A stretch of 22,172 nt of DNA, from IMG/VR virus record IMGVR_UViG_3300009285_001137, positions 1 to 22,172 of that record. One strand, given 5' to 3'. Below, one piece after another: positions 14,397 through 22,029 of the stretch. Below the pieces are notes generated by a model. The model searched no databases. It worked only from the letters and a program-made list of their open reading frames with translations, and was not told the DNA's origin. The position numbers and the translations under genes were made by a program. Source of the DNA: a virus. Positions within the stretch are counted from its first letter, which is position 1. The number at the start of each line of letters is the position of its first letter.

Positions 14397-14993
14397 CTAG
14401 AGCGCGACCGCGTCCTGGGCCAGGATCTCTCCGAACTTCCCCCCGGCGTAATCCGGGTCCTCGATGGTCGTAAACTCCATGAGGACGCCCATGGGTTCGT
14501 CCTTCTTGCCGACCAGCTCCGGCTCTCCCGAGTGGACGACCCGGGGGATGCGCGCCTCCAATTTCATGGAGTCGGCGTAGGGGCTGGCGTCGAAGCGGAT
14601 GAGGAGTGCCATCTGGGTGACGTCCAATCCGCGGTAGAGCGGCATGGAGCGGTATCCCGCAACCCCGGCCACCGCCGCCACGTCCGTGACGGTGTTGGAG
14701 TTGAAGGCGCGCTTCAACTGCTCCAAGGTCATGTCGAACATCGTGAAGGACCCGACCAGGCTTTCCTCCACGCGCGCGGCCTTAACCGCGCCGGTACTCC
14801 CGAGCACCCGGAAGAACTCCAGCTTCTGGCCGGACTTGAGGCTGATGCCGTCCTCGCTGATGTTCTTGTCCCCGTTGGTCCCGAGCTTCGACCAGGATGC
14901 TGAAGGGGTCTCACCGATGTCGGGGTATGCGGTTCCGACGGCGGCCGCCCAGACGGTTCCGGGTGCCGCAACGATCTCGAAAGGTGAAGGCAT
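14397..14993 (-). CDS. Major tail tube protein
   Basis: 198 residues beginning MPSPFEIVAAPGTVWAAAVG, with AAGGGGGAG upstream of the ATG at 14993. The sequence is beta-rich: YPDIGETPSASWSKLG, KNISEDGISLKSGQKLEFFR, VEESLVGSFTMFDMTLEQLK and TQMALLIRFDASPYADSMKL. This is the pattern of hexameric siphophage tube subunits. Length and place, just before the chaperones and tape measure, fit. A longer frame extending to 15773 is a shadow of the secreted-protein and terminator genes. Confidence 0.82.
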   Translation of the reverse strand: MPSPFEIVAAPGTVWAAAVGTAYPDIGETPSASWSKLGTNGDKNISEDGISLKSGQKLEFFRVLGSTGAVKAARVEESLVGSFTMFDMTLEQLKRAFNSNTVTDVAAVAGVAGYRSMPLYRGLDVTQMALLIRFDASPYADSMKLEARIPRVVHSGEPELVGKKDEPMGVLMEFTTIEDPDYAGGKFGEILAQDAVAL

Positions 14994-15007
14994 GGTATCG
15001 CTCCCCC

Positions 15008-15418
15008 TTAGAGCTTGAGGACCGCGATGGAGAGGCCCACCGTGTCCGATATTGTGAAACTGACCAGCTCGTTCGCATCGTTGAACAGGCTGGCCGGGAA
15101 CGGCCCCGTGAACACGTCCCCGCTCGTCGCGGCGACGCTTACGGTCTGGTCGCCGATGGCGTAGCCCTGCATGGTGGCCTGCGTGACGACGGTCACGGTG
15201 CAGTCGCCCGCCCCGGTCTTTTTGAAATGGACGAAGACCCTCCCGTCGTTGTTGAACTGGTAGGTATTGCCCGTCGCCAGCCCGGTGCTGGTATAGGTGG
15301 GTGTCGAGCCCGCCTTGGCGATCTGCTGCACCGACACGCTCACATCCGACGCCATCGCCGGGGCCGAGAACGCCAGGGCCAGCAAGGCCCCCAGGAACAT
15401 CTTCGTCAACTTCGTCAT
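15008..15418 (-). CDS. Decoration-like phage protein carrying a Sec signal peptide
   Basis: 136 residues with AAGGAGGAG upstream of the ATG at 15418. The N-terminus MTKLTKMFLGALLALAFSAP ends in AMA before SDVSV, a good signal peptide. The mature part contains VSVQQIAKAGSTPTYTSTG, YQFNNDGRVFVHFKKTG, TVSVAATSGDVFTGPFPASL and a beta-rich end. I associate this small beta fold (NDGRVF...HVKN, TGPFP) with virion decoration or minor structural proteins, which normally lack a signal peptide. It sits between tail terminator and tail tube. Export would place it in the periplasm or outside the cell, unless the peptide is retained as an anchor. Confidence 0.7.
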   Translation of the reverse strand: MTKLTKMFLGALLALAFSAPAMASDVSVSVQQIAKAGSTPTYTSTGLATGNTYQFNNDGRVFVHFKKTGAGDCTVTVVTQATMQGYAIGDQTVSVAATSGDVFTGPFPASLFNDANELVSFTISDTVGLSIAVLKL

Positions 15419-15435
15419 GGACTCCTCCTTTTGCG

Positions 15436-15852
15436 TCATACGGCCTGATTCTCGGCCGCGAGAACGGTCCAGCTTGAGAGCGTGTAGGGCCAATGCGTAG
15501 CGGGCTCGCGCAGTCCGCGGCCGCCGGCGACCATGTCGAAAGAGTGGATGAGGGTTTCCTGCACAACCTGCCGGCGCGCGCGCTTGAGGATGCGCTTGAC
15601 CTCCAGGTAGATATCAACGGCGTCCTTTGGCGTGGCCCCATTGCAGAACACGTCGAATCCCGTCCAGTCGAACTCCAGGTATCCTCCGACCAGGAGGCCG
15701 TTGGGGGCATGGCGCAGGACGACGGCTCCCCGGGGCTGATACTTGGATTCGCCGCAGGGCAACTCCTCGCCATAGATGCGGTCCCCCACCAGGACGCGCA
15801 GGTCGGCGTCCAGTTTGAGGAGCGCGATGGTGGCCGCGATGGGGTCCATCAT
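15436..15852 (-). CDS. Tail terminator/completion protein (DUF3168-like)
   Basis: 138 residues starting MMDPIAATIALLKLDADLRV. It then has VGDRIYGEELP, PRGAVVLRHAPNGLLVGGYL and EFDWTGFDVFCNGATPKDAV, then VEVKRIL-type helices. The opening helix followed by RIY...LP and a central strand pattern is that of DUF3168-like tail terminators, which cap the tail tube. The ATG at 15852 overlaps the stop of the gp10-like gene as ATGA; the next codon is also ATG (15849). AAGGAG lies upstream. Confidence 0.75.
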   Translation of the reverse strand: MMDPIAATIALLKLDADLRVLVGDRIYGEELPCGESKYQPRGAVVLRHAPNGLLVGGYLEFDWTGFDVFCNGATPKDAVDIYLEVKRILKRARRQVVQETLIHSFDMVAGGRGLREPATHWPYTLSSWTVLAAENQAV

Positions 15853-16214
15853 ACGCGCGGGAGCTCCTTGTAGGCCTTCTGGATCATATCGGAGAGGATG
15901 GGATAGACCCGCTGGGCGGTTGGCCGCAAAGTAGCGAACGCTGACATGGTCGCGGTCCCGAACTCCAGGAAGGCGAAATATTTGCAGGACATGCTCCCCC
16001 ACAGGCCCGCGGTCTGCTTCTTGGTCGTCTCGGCTCGGACCACGATGCGGATAGACCGCTCGGCATTCCCCGTCCTATTCTCGAATGGGTGGGTGGACTT
16101 GGCCTCAGTCACGGCTACGGCCATCGTCCGGTTAATGCCGATGCGCGCCGCGGCCTGCATTTTCTTGATGATGGTATCGCCGTTCCAATCCAGGCCCTTG
16201 ACTTTAGCAGCCAT
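15849..16214 (-). CDS. HK97 gp10-like head-tail/tail component
   Basis: 121 residues: MAAKVKGLDWNGDTIIKKMQ, then a helix with RIGINRTMAVAVTEAKSTHP, a strand region RTGNAERSIRIVVRAE and the family hallmark FLEFGTATMSAFATLRPTAQ. The EFGT motif followed by a Pro-containing segment is typical of HK97 gp10 proteins, found between connector and tail genes. Start overlaps the end of the stopper gene. It probably joins the neck complex that links head and tail. Confidence 0.85.
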   Translation of the reverse strand: MAAKVKGLDWNGDTIIKKMQAAARIGINRTMAVAVTEAKSTHPFENRTGNAERSIRIVVRAETTKKQTAGLWGSMSCKYFAFLEFGTATMSAFATLRPTAQRVYPILSDMIQKAYKELPRV

Positions 16215-16569
16215 TGGCCCTCCGCAGGCGGGCCTCGTAGTGGCTCGGGCAGTCCCCGACCTTCTTGGGTGTCAGCACGTCCACTTCCAGCGTCCCGTCC
16301 ATGATGCTCCGGCCCCGGCGGTCTTCGAGGATGACGATGCGGTCTCCGCGCTTGATGTCGGCGTCGTGACGGAAATATGCCCGGATATCCTCGACGACGA
16401 CGGATTTGCCTTCGAGGACTTCCTTGCTCGCCTTGATCCACAGGTAGCAGGGCACGGCGTCCGCGACCATGACCCATCCGTCGGTCTTCTTTTCGCCGTA
16501 GACGTCCGCCCCCGAGGCGTTCCGCTTGAGGGTGGCGCGCATGGTCATGATGGAGGATATCGCGCTCAC
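16204..16569 (-). CDS. Head-tail stopper/closure protein (SPP1 gp16-like)
   Basis: 121 residues starting with GTG at 16569, which overlaps the connector stop (GTGA) and has GGAGG upstream. The product begins MSAISSIMTMRATLKRNASG. It carries a small beta-barrel pattern: RATLKR, VVVEDIRAYFRHDADIKRGD, RIVILEDRRGRSIMDGTLEV. This fits head-closure proteins that bind below the connector. An ATG at 16548 is an alternative start. Confidence 0.72.
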   Translation of the reverse strand: MSAISSIMTMRATLKRNASGADVYGEKKTDGWVMVADAVPCYLWIKASKEVLEGKSVVVEDIRAYFRHDADIKRGDRIVILEDRRGRSIMDGTLEVDVLTPKKVGDCPSHYEARLRRANGC

Positions 16570-17087
16570 GCGATTAGCCTCCGGCGCAGGAGCAGCCGCC
16601 CGAACAACTTCTCGCGCTCGGCCTGGTAGTCGAGGGGCTTGATGCTCACGTCGCCGATGTCCTTGCCCCCGTGCGCCTCATACTGGAGCGCGAGGCGGAC
16701 CAGGTCGATCTCCAATTCGATGCGCCGCGCTGAGTCGGAGATCGGGACGTAGACGATGGTCACGCGCCCATCCCACGACGTCGCCGGGTAAGTGGACCCC
16801 TGGAGACGCTGAACGCGGGACCCGTCGCTGAGCAGTGAGTAGTCGTCGGCCCCCAGGACGTAGTCCGTCTCGCTGACGCGCTCGGTTGCCGACGTGATGG
16901 AAGACGCCTTACGGACCAGGTGGAGCATCTCATTCCCGCCATCCAGGACCTCAGTTGCGGTCGCCAGCTCCCCCAGACGCGCGATGATCTCGGAGTCGGC
17001 GGCGTCGATGAGACGTTGCACCGCATCGTCGATAAGACAGGTCTCGACGTGCTGGCGGAGCTGGGCGACCGTGATGAGCGCGGACAT
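16566..17087 (-). CDS. Head-tail connector (HK97 gp6-like adaptor)
   Basis: 173 residues beginning MSALITVAQLRQHVETCLID, then DDAVQRLIDAADSEIIARLG. These short helices resemble the start of the gp6/gp15-like connector. They are followed by a beta insert (ERVSETDYVLGADDYSLLSD, WDGRVTIVYVPISD) and long C-terminal helices IELEIDLVRLALQYEAHG. Connectors of this family form a dodecameric ring under the portal. It is the first gene of the neck series that continues with stopper, gp10-like and terminator. Confidence 0.82.
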   Translation of the reverse strand: MSALITVAQLRQHVETCLIDDAVQRLIDAADSEIIARLGELATATEVLDGGNEMLHLVRKASSITSATERVSETDYVLGADDYSLLSDGSRVQRLQGSTYPATSWDGRVTIVYVPISDSARRIELEIDLVRLALQYEAHGGKDIGDVSIKPLDYQAEREKLFGRLLLRRRLIA

Positions 17088-17097
17088 GGTGCCTGGG

Positions 17098-17340
17098 TTA
17101 CTTCTTCCCCTTGTTGGCCTCGGGCTTGAGGCCCTTGTTCTCGGCCGGGGCGGACGCCTTCATCGATGCGGGCTCCATGAGTCCGAGGTTCGTGGCCTGC
17201 TCGATGCTGATGGTCTTGCCCTTGCGCGCGACGAGGAAGCGTAAGCGGCCGTTCTCGTGGTTCGCCTTCTCGCCCGCCCGGAACACCTTCCCATTCTGGT
17301 CCTGGAATACATCTTCGTTGCATACGAATCCTTTCGCCAT
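17098..17340 (-). CDS. Small hypothetical head-region protein
   Basis: 80 residues from the ATG at 17340, preceded by GAGGAG; an ATG at 17379 would add 13 residues but overlaps the polymerase gene. It contains MAKGFVCNEDVFQDQNGKVF, a basic segment RLRFLVARKGKTISIEQATN and a Lys/Ala/Pro-rich tail. Similar short proteins with a Lys-rich end are common between capsid and connector genes in phages, with unknown role. No enzyme motif is visible. Confidence 0.55.
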   Translation of the reverse strand: MAKGFVCNEDVFQDQNGKVFRAGEKANHENGRLRFLVARKGKTISIEQATNLGLMEPASMKASAPAENKGLKPEANKGKK

Positions 17341-17369
17341 ATCAGTCTCCTCATTTTCTCGTGCGATGC

Positions 17370-19058
17370 TCAGCGCCATAACCCCACCATGGCGTTGACC
17401 TGATCGATGCGCTTCCCGAGCTTTCCCTCCAGGTGTTTGTCTCCTACCGCCCTGGCGAAGGCCAGATGGCGGAGCATGGGGGGCATGAACGTCGGGGCCA
17501 GTTCTTGTGCCCGGCCGAACGCCGCCCCAGCGATATTGACATTGACCGGGACCCCCGAGGCGTAGGCGATGACGACGGCCTTGCCGAACAGCTCATGAGA
17601 GTAGGAGTCCCGGGGGTGGTCCGCTACGGCCTGGTGCGCCGTGATCATGAGGGCCTCGGCCATGGGCGCACGCACTGATGCGGGGACGCTCCCGAGCGTA
17701 GCCGCCGCCGACTCGACGTGACGGGTGAGATAAAGCATATCCCACGGATGCAGAAGGTGCGCCCGCTGGTAAAAATATGCCTTGTCGGCCCTGGCCTCGG
17801 GCGGGAGCGTGACCGCGCGGGCGGCCATCCATGAGGCCCCTACCATGCGCGCCGACGTGAAACAAACCAGGACCCCGAGCGCGACGGAAGCCCACCGCAT
17901 CGGCTGGGCCGCCTTGAACTTATAGCCGGAGGCCACCCCGAATATGGCCGCGAGGACGCAGTAGACCGACCCGGAGACGGGATTGAACTTGGAGAAGACG
18001 AAGTATGCCGCGAGCATCCCCGCGAGCGCGAGAGAGTCCTCGTCGTCGCTTTGGACGGTGACGACCAGGACCGCCGCACATCCCAGGAGAGCATAGGTCA
18101 GCAGGCCGAACAGGCCCATGGTGGCCGCGACGTGCAAGACGTCGTTGTGCGCGTGAGCCTGTACGACATGCGTCCCTCCAACATGTCCCAGGTACTCGGG
18201 GGAGATGTTCGCCCGAAGGTAGAGCAGAAAATCGCTCGTCCCTATCCCGGTCAGTGGGTTGTCCGAGAAGGCCCGCCACGCGATGTGCCAGACGTCCCAT
18301 CGGGCGCCGTCCACCGCCTCGAGATGGGACGCATGCATCCGGGAGAACACGACGCACAGAACCACCAAACCCCCGGCGGCGGCCGACCACTTGCGCCACT
18401 TGGCGGGGGCCATGACCAGGAGACCAGCACACATCGCCAGGGCCGCTCCGCGGGTCTGGGTCAGGGCCATGGCCACGAAGCAGAGGCCCAGGACTACCCC
18501 GCCAAGCCAATCCTTGCGGCGCAGTAGAGATGCCGCGGACACCGACACGAGCGACACCATGGCTCCTAGGTAGATGGGACCACCCTGCGTAGATCCAGCT
18601 CGCCCCCCCAGGACCCCCGTATGGAGCGTCTGCCCATCCGGGAGGAGCGGGTCCGACGACACGACTCCCTGGGCCAGGGCGTAGATCAACATGGGTAGGG
18701 CCGACATGCAGAGCAGGCGCATGGAGTCGCTCACCGTGATCCCGGAGCGAGCGGCCCCGGCTATCACGACCAGGTAGAGACCCATCGCCATGATCGAGTC
18801 GAATGGCTGCAGGACGTATGATCCGACCAACGAGTACCTCCAATCCATCCCGCGTGCTGCCGACACCAGTCCGGCCACCAGGAGCAGAGCCATGAATGGC
18901 TCCAGGTAGGATGGCTCCCGGTCCCGGGACAAGACCAATAGGGCGAGCGCGGCTAGCCCCGCCGCGAGGAACTTGGGGATGACGTAGGGGTCCATGATCC
19001 CCGGGATGAAAAAGGTCACGGAACCAAACAGGACGCAGAAGAACAGGTCGCGCTTCAT
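17370..19058 (-). CDS. Wzy/O-antigen ligase family (Wzy_C) membrane polymerase
   Basis: 562 residues with about ten or more hydrophobic spans over the first 400, for example PKFLAAGLAALALLVL and GGVVLGLCFVAMALTQTRGA. The Wzy_C signature is clear: GSTQGGPIYLGAMVSLVSVS, then ALTQTRGAAL, then HAHNDVLHVAATMGLFGLLT, with the conserved outside loop. The last about 140 residues are soluble and helical, TPR-like. Members polymerise or ligate O-antigen, capsule or glycan chains on the periplasmic face of the inner membrane. Phage-borne copies of this family can alter host surface glycans. It is in the head gene series, between the capsid and connector genes, which is unusual. GGGAG precedes the ATG. 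Confidence 0.85.
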   Translation of the reverse strand: MKRDLFFCVLFGSVTFFIPGIMDPYVIPKFLAAGLAALALLVLSRDREPSYLEPFMALLLVAGLVSAARGMDWRYSLVGSYVLQPFDSIMAMGLYLVVIAGAARSGITVSDSMRLLCMSALPMLIYALAQGVVSSDPLLPDGQTLHTGVLGGRAGSTQGGPIYLGAMVSLVSVSAASLLRRKDWLGGVVLGLCFVAMALTQTRGAALAMCAGLLVMAPAKWRKWSAAAGGLVVLCVVFSRMHASHLEAVDGARWDVWHIAWRAFSDNPLTGIGTSDFLLYLRANISPEYLGHVGGTHVVQAHAHNDVLHVAATMGLFGLLTYALLGCAAVLVVTVQSDDEDSLALAGMLAAYFVFSKFNPVSGSVYCVLAAIFGVASGYKFKAAQPMRWASVALGVLVCFTSARMVGASWMAARAVTLPPEARADKAYFYQRAHLLHPWDMLYLTRHVESAAATLGSVPASVRAPMAEALMITAHQAVADHPRDSYSHELFGKAVVIAYASGVPVNVNIAGAAFGRAQELAPTFMPPMLRHLAFARAVGDKHLEGKLGKRIDQVNAMVGLWR

Positions 19059-19133
19059 GGTCTCCCACCCTCCCCGCCGACCCCCTCCCCCGTGCTCGGA
19101 GGAGAGGGCCAGCGGTTCGGGTCGATCAGGTCC

Positions 19134-19637
19134 TCAATGCCCCGGGTTGGAGCCCGAGGACGTGTGCACGTAGAACAGAGTGTCGTGCGTGGACTCGCTC
19201 TGCACTCCGACCAACCCCAGTTTGAACCGGACTGGATGCTTGGGGAACCAGCACCCGTTCGCCTCCGAGTTGGTCGAGGTCGTTCCCGGGATAGTCCCGT
19301 ACACGTCCGGCGACACCGCGTAGCTCAGGCTGTCCACGGTCAGGCCCGCCGCGCCGGAGGCCGAATCCAGTGCCAGGGAGTAGGCCGATGCCGCGTCTGC
19401 GCCGATGACGCAGACTCCGTCGAGGAAAGATGCCCCGACGATGAGCTGCGCCGCAGCCGCCGACTGATTGATGCGGTAGACCGACATCCCGTAGTAGTCG
19501 AGCGTCTCGTAGATGCCCGCCCGACCGCTGGGCGTCGGGGATATGAGCGCGGACTCCGCGAACACGTTCCCCACCGCCAGGGACGACACCAGAACCAGGG
19601 CCAGTGCCCCGGTCGCCATCTTCTTGATCTTCTCCAT
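19134..19637 (-). CDS. Secreted protein encoded directly after the capsid gene
   Basis: 167 residues with GGAGGAC upstream of the ATG at 19637. The N-terminus MEKIKKMATGALALVLVSSL ends in VFA before ESALI: two Lys pairs, a hydrophobic core and an AxA-like site form a good Sec signal peptide. The mature part starts SPTPSGRAGIYETLDYYGMS and is Ala/Ser/Gly-rich and beta-like, with two cysteines in the middle. No known family. Its place right after the major capsid gene is where decoration proteins usually sit. But a signal peptide would export it, so a surface role paired with the adjacent polymerase is as likely. A longer upstream frame (to 19715) lacks a ribosome binding site. Confidence 0.62.
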   Translation of the reverse strand: MEKIKKMATGALALVLVSSLAVGNVFAESALISPTPSGRAGIYETLDYYGMSVYRINQSAAAAQLIVGASFLDGVCVIGADAASAYSLALDSASGAAGLTVDSLSYAVSPDVYGTIPGTTSTNSEANGCWFPKHPVRFKLGLVGVQSESTHDTLFYVHTSSGSNPGH

Positions 19638-19650
19638 CTGTCCGTCCTCC

Positions 19651-19717
19651 GTGTGATCTGAGATTCTTGCGGCTTGCCCCGGGAGGCCATTACTGACCCC
19701 CCGGGGCCGGATCACAC
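19651..19717 (-). other. Large nested stem-loop between capsid gene and secreted-protein gene
   Basis: Outer arms GTGTGATC (19717-19710) and GATCACAC (19658-19651) pair over 8 bp. Nested inside, GCCCCGGG (19707-19700) and CCCGGGGC (19683-19676) pair over 8 bp, and the stem can extend inward with further GC and GU pairs. There is no T-tract, so it is not a canonical terminator. It ends directly before the GGAGGA ribosome binding site of the next gene. It may tune read-through or protect the capsid mRNA end. Confidence 0.5.
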
Positions 19718-19722
19718 CACCC

Positions 19723-20988
19723 TCAGACGTTGAGCGTGATGTAGACGAACGCCGTCGGCCGATAGATCGGCAGCGCGACGCGGACGTCCGCCCGAATCGC
19801 CTGCTTCCCCTTGACGAAGTACGTGTCGTGGCTGTCCGACGACTTGACGGTGATCCCCCGCCGCTCGGTCAGCTCGATCGCCTGGGCGAAGTCCCCAACG
19901 ATGGCCTTGTGCTCCGTGATCGCGGTCGTGACGACGACCGGGAGACCCCAGATGCGCTCGGGGCCCGGCTCCGACGGATGACCCCAGACGTACTGGCCCG
20001 TGTTGGTCTTCAGGAGCCGGATGTCCTCCCAATCGTAGGGATGGAGGATCATGTTCGTCGGCTGCGTGAACGCCACCGCTCGGACCAGTGTGATGGCTCG
20101 GTATAGGGCGTCCACTTCTAGGTCGCCCGCGTTGTCGCCCTTGTTGAGGGTCTGCACCGTCCCCTGGTCGATGATGCCGGACAGGTTGGGCGCGGTCCCG
20201 TTGCCATTGATGATCTGGGAGTCGAGGCGCTGTTCCAGCATGAAGCGGAGTCGGCGGTCGAGATACCCGGACACCTGCGGCACGTCTTCGAGCTGTTCAT
20301 CCGTGACCGGGATGTAGACCGCGATCTTGCGGACGGTCGAGGACGTCTCGGTCATCGCGAGAGCGGCCTCGCCGTATAGGGCTGCGTCGGAGTCGCCCTC
20401 CTTGATCTCGGTCGCGTTGTTGGTGAACGTGCTTTCGACCATATACGTCACGGCCGCGGCGCTGGTCTGACCGCGCGGGATGATGCTCATTACCGCGATG
20501 GGCCGCGTCGGGTAGTCCTCGACCCGCCCGGTGCGGAGGGTGGGAACCGCCCAGCCGGCGCCGGTGGCGAACATGGTCTTCAGGTTGACTCCCTCGGGAA
20601 GGGTGAACTCCTTGTTGAAGTTCTTCTTCTCGAAGATGCCGCTCATGCGGAGGGCCTTCTTGAGTTCGACGGGCGCGGGATCGTCTTCGTCCTTCGTCTC
20701 CACGGGGGAGCCGCCCTTGCCTTCGGCGGGGTGGACGATGGGGACGAGTCCCTTACGCTCAAGGTACTCCTTGCGGGCCTTCTCGACGGACAGCAGGGGT
20801 TCGATCTCCTTCTGGGTGGTCGCGCACTCGTCGTTCATCTTGCGGACGGCGGCGCACTTCTCCGCGTCCGTTCCAGCAATCTCCGTGACCTTGGAGAAAT
20901 CCATGTCTTCGCCGGCCTGGTCGAAGACCTTAGCCATCGTGGCCTGGGCCTTCGCCAGTTTCTCTTGCAGATCCTTCAGATTCGCCAT
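19723..20988 (-). CDS. HK97-type major capsid protein
   Basis: 421 residues beginning MANLKDLQEKLAKAQATMAK, an N-terminal coiled delta/scaffolding domain of about 100 residues that is normally removed by the prohead protease. The fold core has TRPIAVMSIIPRGQTSAAAV, the spine region IPVTDEQLEDVPQVSGYLDR followed by RLRFMLEQRLDSQIINGNGT, and the axial-domain stretch MILHPYDWEDIRLLKTN, ERIWGLPVVVTTAITEH and IVGDFAQAIELTERRG. These are hallmarks of HK97 capsids. The gene follows the protease directly. The start at 20988 has GAGAGG upstream; a longer frame to 21069 overlaps the protease. Confidence 0.95.
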   Translation of the reverse strand: MANLKDLQEKLAKAQATMAKVFDQAGEDMDFSKVTEIAGTDAEKCAAVRKMNDECATTQKEIEPLLSVEKARKEYLERKGLVPIVHPAEGKGGSPVETKDEDDPAPVELKKALRMSGIFEKKNFNKEFTLPEGVNLKTMFATGAGWAVPTLRTGRVEDYPTRPIAVMSIIPRGQTSAAAVTYMVESTFTNNATEIKEGDSDAALYGEAALAMTETSSTVRKIAVYIPVTDEQLEDVPQVSGYLDRRLRFMLEQRLDSQIINGNGTAPNLSGIIDQGTVQTLNKGDNAGDLEVDALYRAITLVRAVAFTQPTNMILHPYDWEDIRLLKTNTGQYVWGHPSEPGPERIWGLPVVVTTAITEHKAIVGDFAQAIELTERRGITVKSSDSHDTYFVKGKQAIRADVRVALPIYRPTAFVYITLNV

Positions 20989-21016
20989 CGTCCTTGCCTC
21001 TCGTTGTGCGGAATAG

Positions 21017-21763
21017 TCAGCCCGCGCTCTGCATCCGCAGATATCGCAGGTACTCTTTGTGCGGGTCAACGTCCGGCGCTGACAGAGCCGCGAGTTCCGT
21101 GACCGCTCCCTTCAGGGAGCAGGCCACGGCGGCCAGGCGCTCCCGGTTGGCCGCGGATACGGAGCGGCCGTCCTTCGCGCGGAGGTCGGCAAGCGACTTC
21201 CCGCGCACGGCGAGGGCCTTGGCGGCGGCAAGCACCGACTCGGCCTCATCGCTGAAAGTGGTGTCCGGCGTGTCGGTCCCCGCGGACTTGACCATGCGGG
21301 TCCCGGTCCCCTCGCCCGCGCCGACCAGGACCGGGGAGACCTCCCAACACTTGCACCCGGGGCCCGCACCGATGGGCTTGAGGAAGCGGACGTCCTTCCC
21401 GTCCATCTGCCCGGCCTCGGAGCCGCCGTCCAGGATGTTGAACCCGTAGCTCCATTGCTGGAGGGGCTTGCCGTTCTTGAGGTCGAAGGCGAGCGCCGAG
21501 TGCCAGGCCTTGGCCTCCGGGATATCCATGTTCATCTGGATACGGGCGATGGCCTGATTCCCTTCCTCGGAAAGGACGCCCTTGCCGATCGGGATATGGT
21601 TCCAGTCGTGGGTCGGGATCATGACGACTTCCTGCGTCCCGAAGAATCCGGGCATGGTCACGTCGCCGTCTTTGTCCATGACGCCCAATGTCGCGATGAC
21701 GGCTTCGACAAGTCCGGTCTCGCTGACGGACTTGAAGGTGACGGCCTTGTGAATCTTGATCAC
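21017..21763 (-). CDS. HK97-family prohead protease (S78-like)
   Basis: 248 residues from a GTG at 21763, preceded by GGGAGGAAACC and overlapping the minor head stop as GTGA. It starts with IKIHKAVTFKSVSETGLVEA. It contains HDWNHIPIGKGVLSEEGN with the candidate catalytic His, and QQWSYGFNILDGG, matching the conserved Ser-x-Gly-Phe region. GCKCWEVSPVLVGAG matches the following motif of S78 proteases. The last about 85 residues are helical and may serve as a scaffold. It cleaves the capsid delta domain during maturation. The frame running up to 21874 is not supported as the true start. Confidence 0.9.
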   Translation of the reverse strand: MIKIHKAVTFKSVSETGLVEAVIATLGVMDKDGDVTMPGFFGTQEVVMIPTHDWNHIPIGKGVLSEEGNQAIARIQMNMDIPEAKAWHSALAFDLKNGKPLQQWSYGFNILDGGSEAGQMDGKDVRFLKPIGAGPGCKCWEVSPVLVGAGEGTGTRMVKSAGTDTPDTTFSDEAESVLAAAKALAVRGKSLADLRAKDGRSVSAANRERLAAVACSLKGAVTELAALSAPDVDPHKEYLRYLRMQSAG

Positions 21764-22029
21764 GGTTTCCTCCCGAAATATGGGACGAGGTCCCTGGTCC
21801 CGTTGGGGTGCTCTTGGTTGAGGAGTGACTGCGCCTCGGCGAAGGTGACGATGGTCCCGTCCATGGCCTCGCACTCATCGTCGGTCGGCCCCAGTCGGGC
21901 GTCGATCATCATGACGGAGTCGATTCCCTCGGTGGCCTCGTAGCACTGCAGGGAGGACACGCCCTGCGCGTATCGGGGCTCGGTGAGGGCGATGACCTCG
22001 GCGCGAATCTCGTCGAGCGTGCGGGTACC
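21760..22029 (-). pseudogene. C-terminal remnant of Mu F-like minor head protein (5' part missing)
   Basis: An open frame of 89 residues runs from just after a TAG at 22032-22030 to a TGA at 21762-21760. It reads RTLDEIRAEVIALTEPRYAQ, VMMIDARLGPTDDECEAMDG, then NQEHPNGTRDLVPYF. This TE..., D-R...C..(M/L)DG..., HPN...P series is the end of the phage Mu F minor head/SPP1 gp7-like domain. Everything upstream in that protein (normally 200 or more residues) is absent, replaced by DNA of different character at 22030. A GTG at 21960 could start a 66-residue product, but the homologous pattern extends further up. Truncation is either real or an assembly artefact. Confidence 0.6.

Noticed and set aside
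14397-15773. 458-codon frame covering the tail tube and genes upstream
   Set aside because: Only the last 198 residues have tube-like character and a ribosome binding site; the upstream part is a shadow of two other genes.
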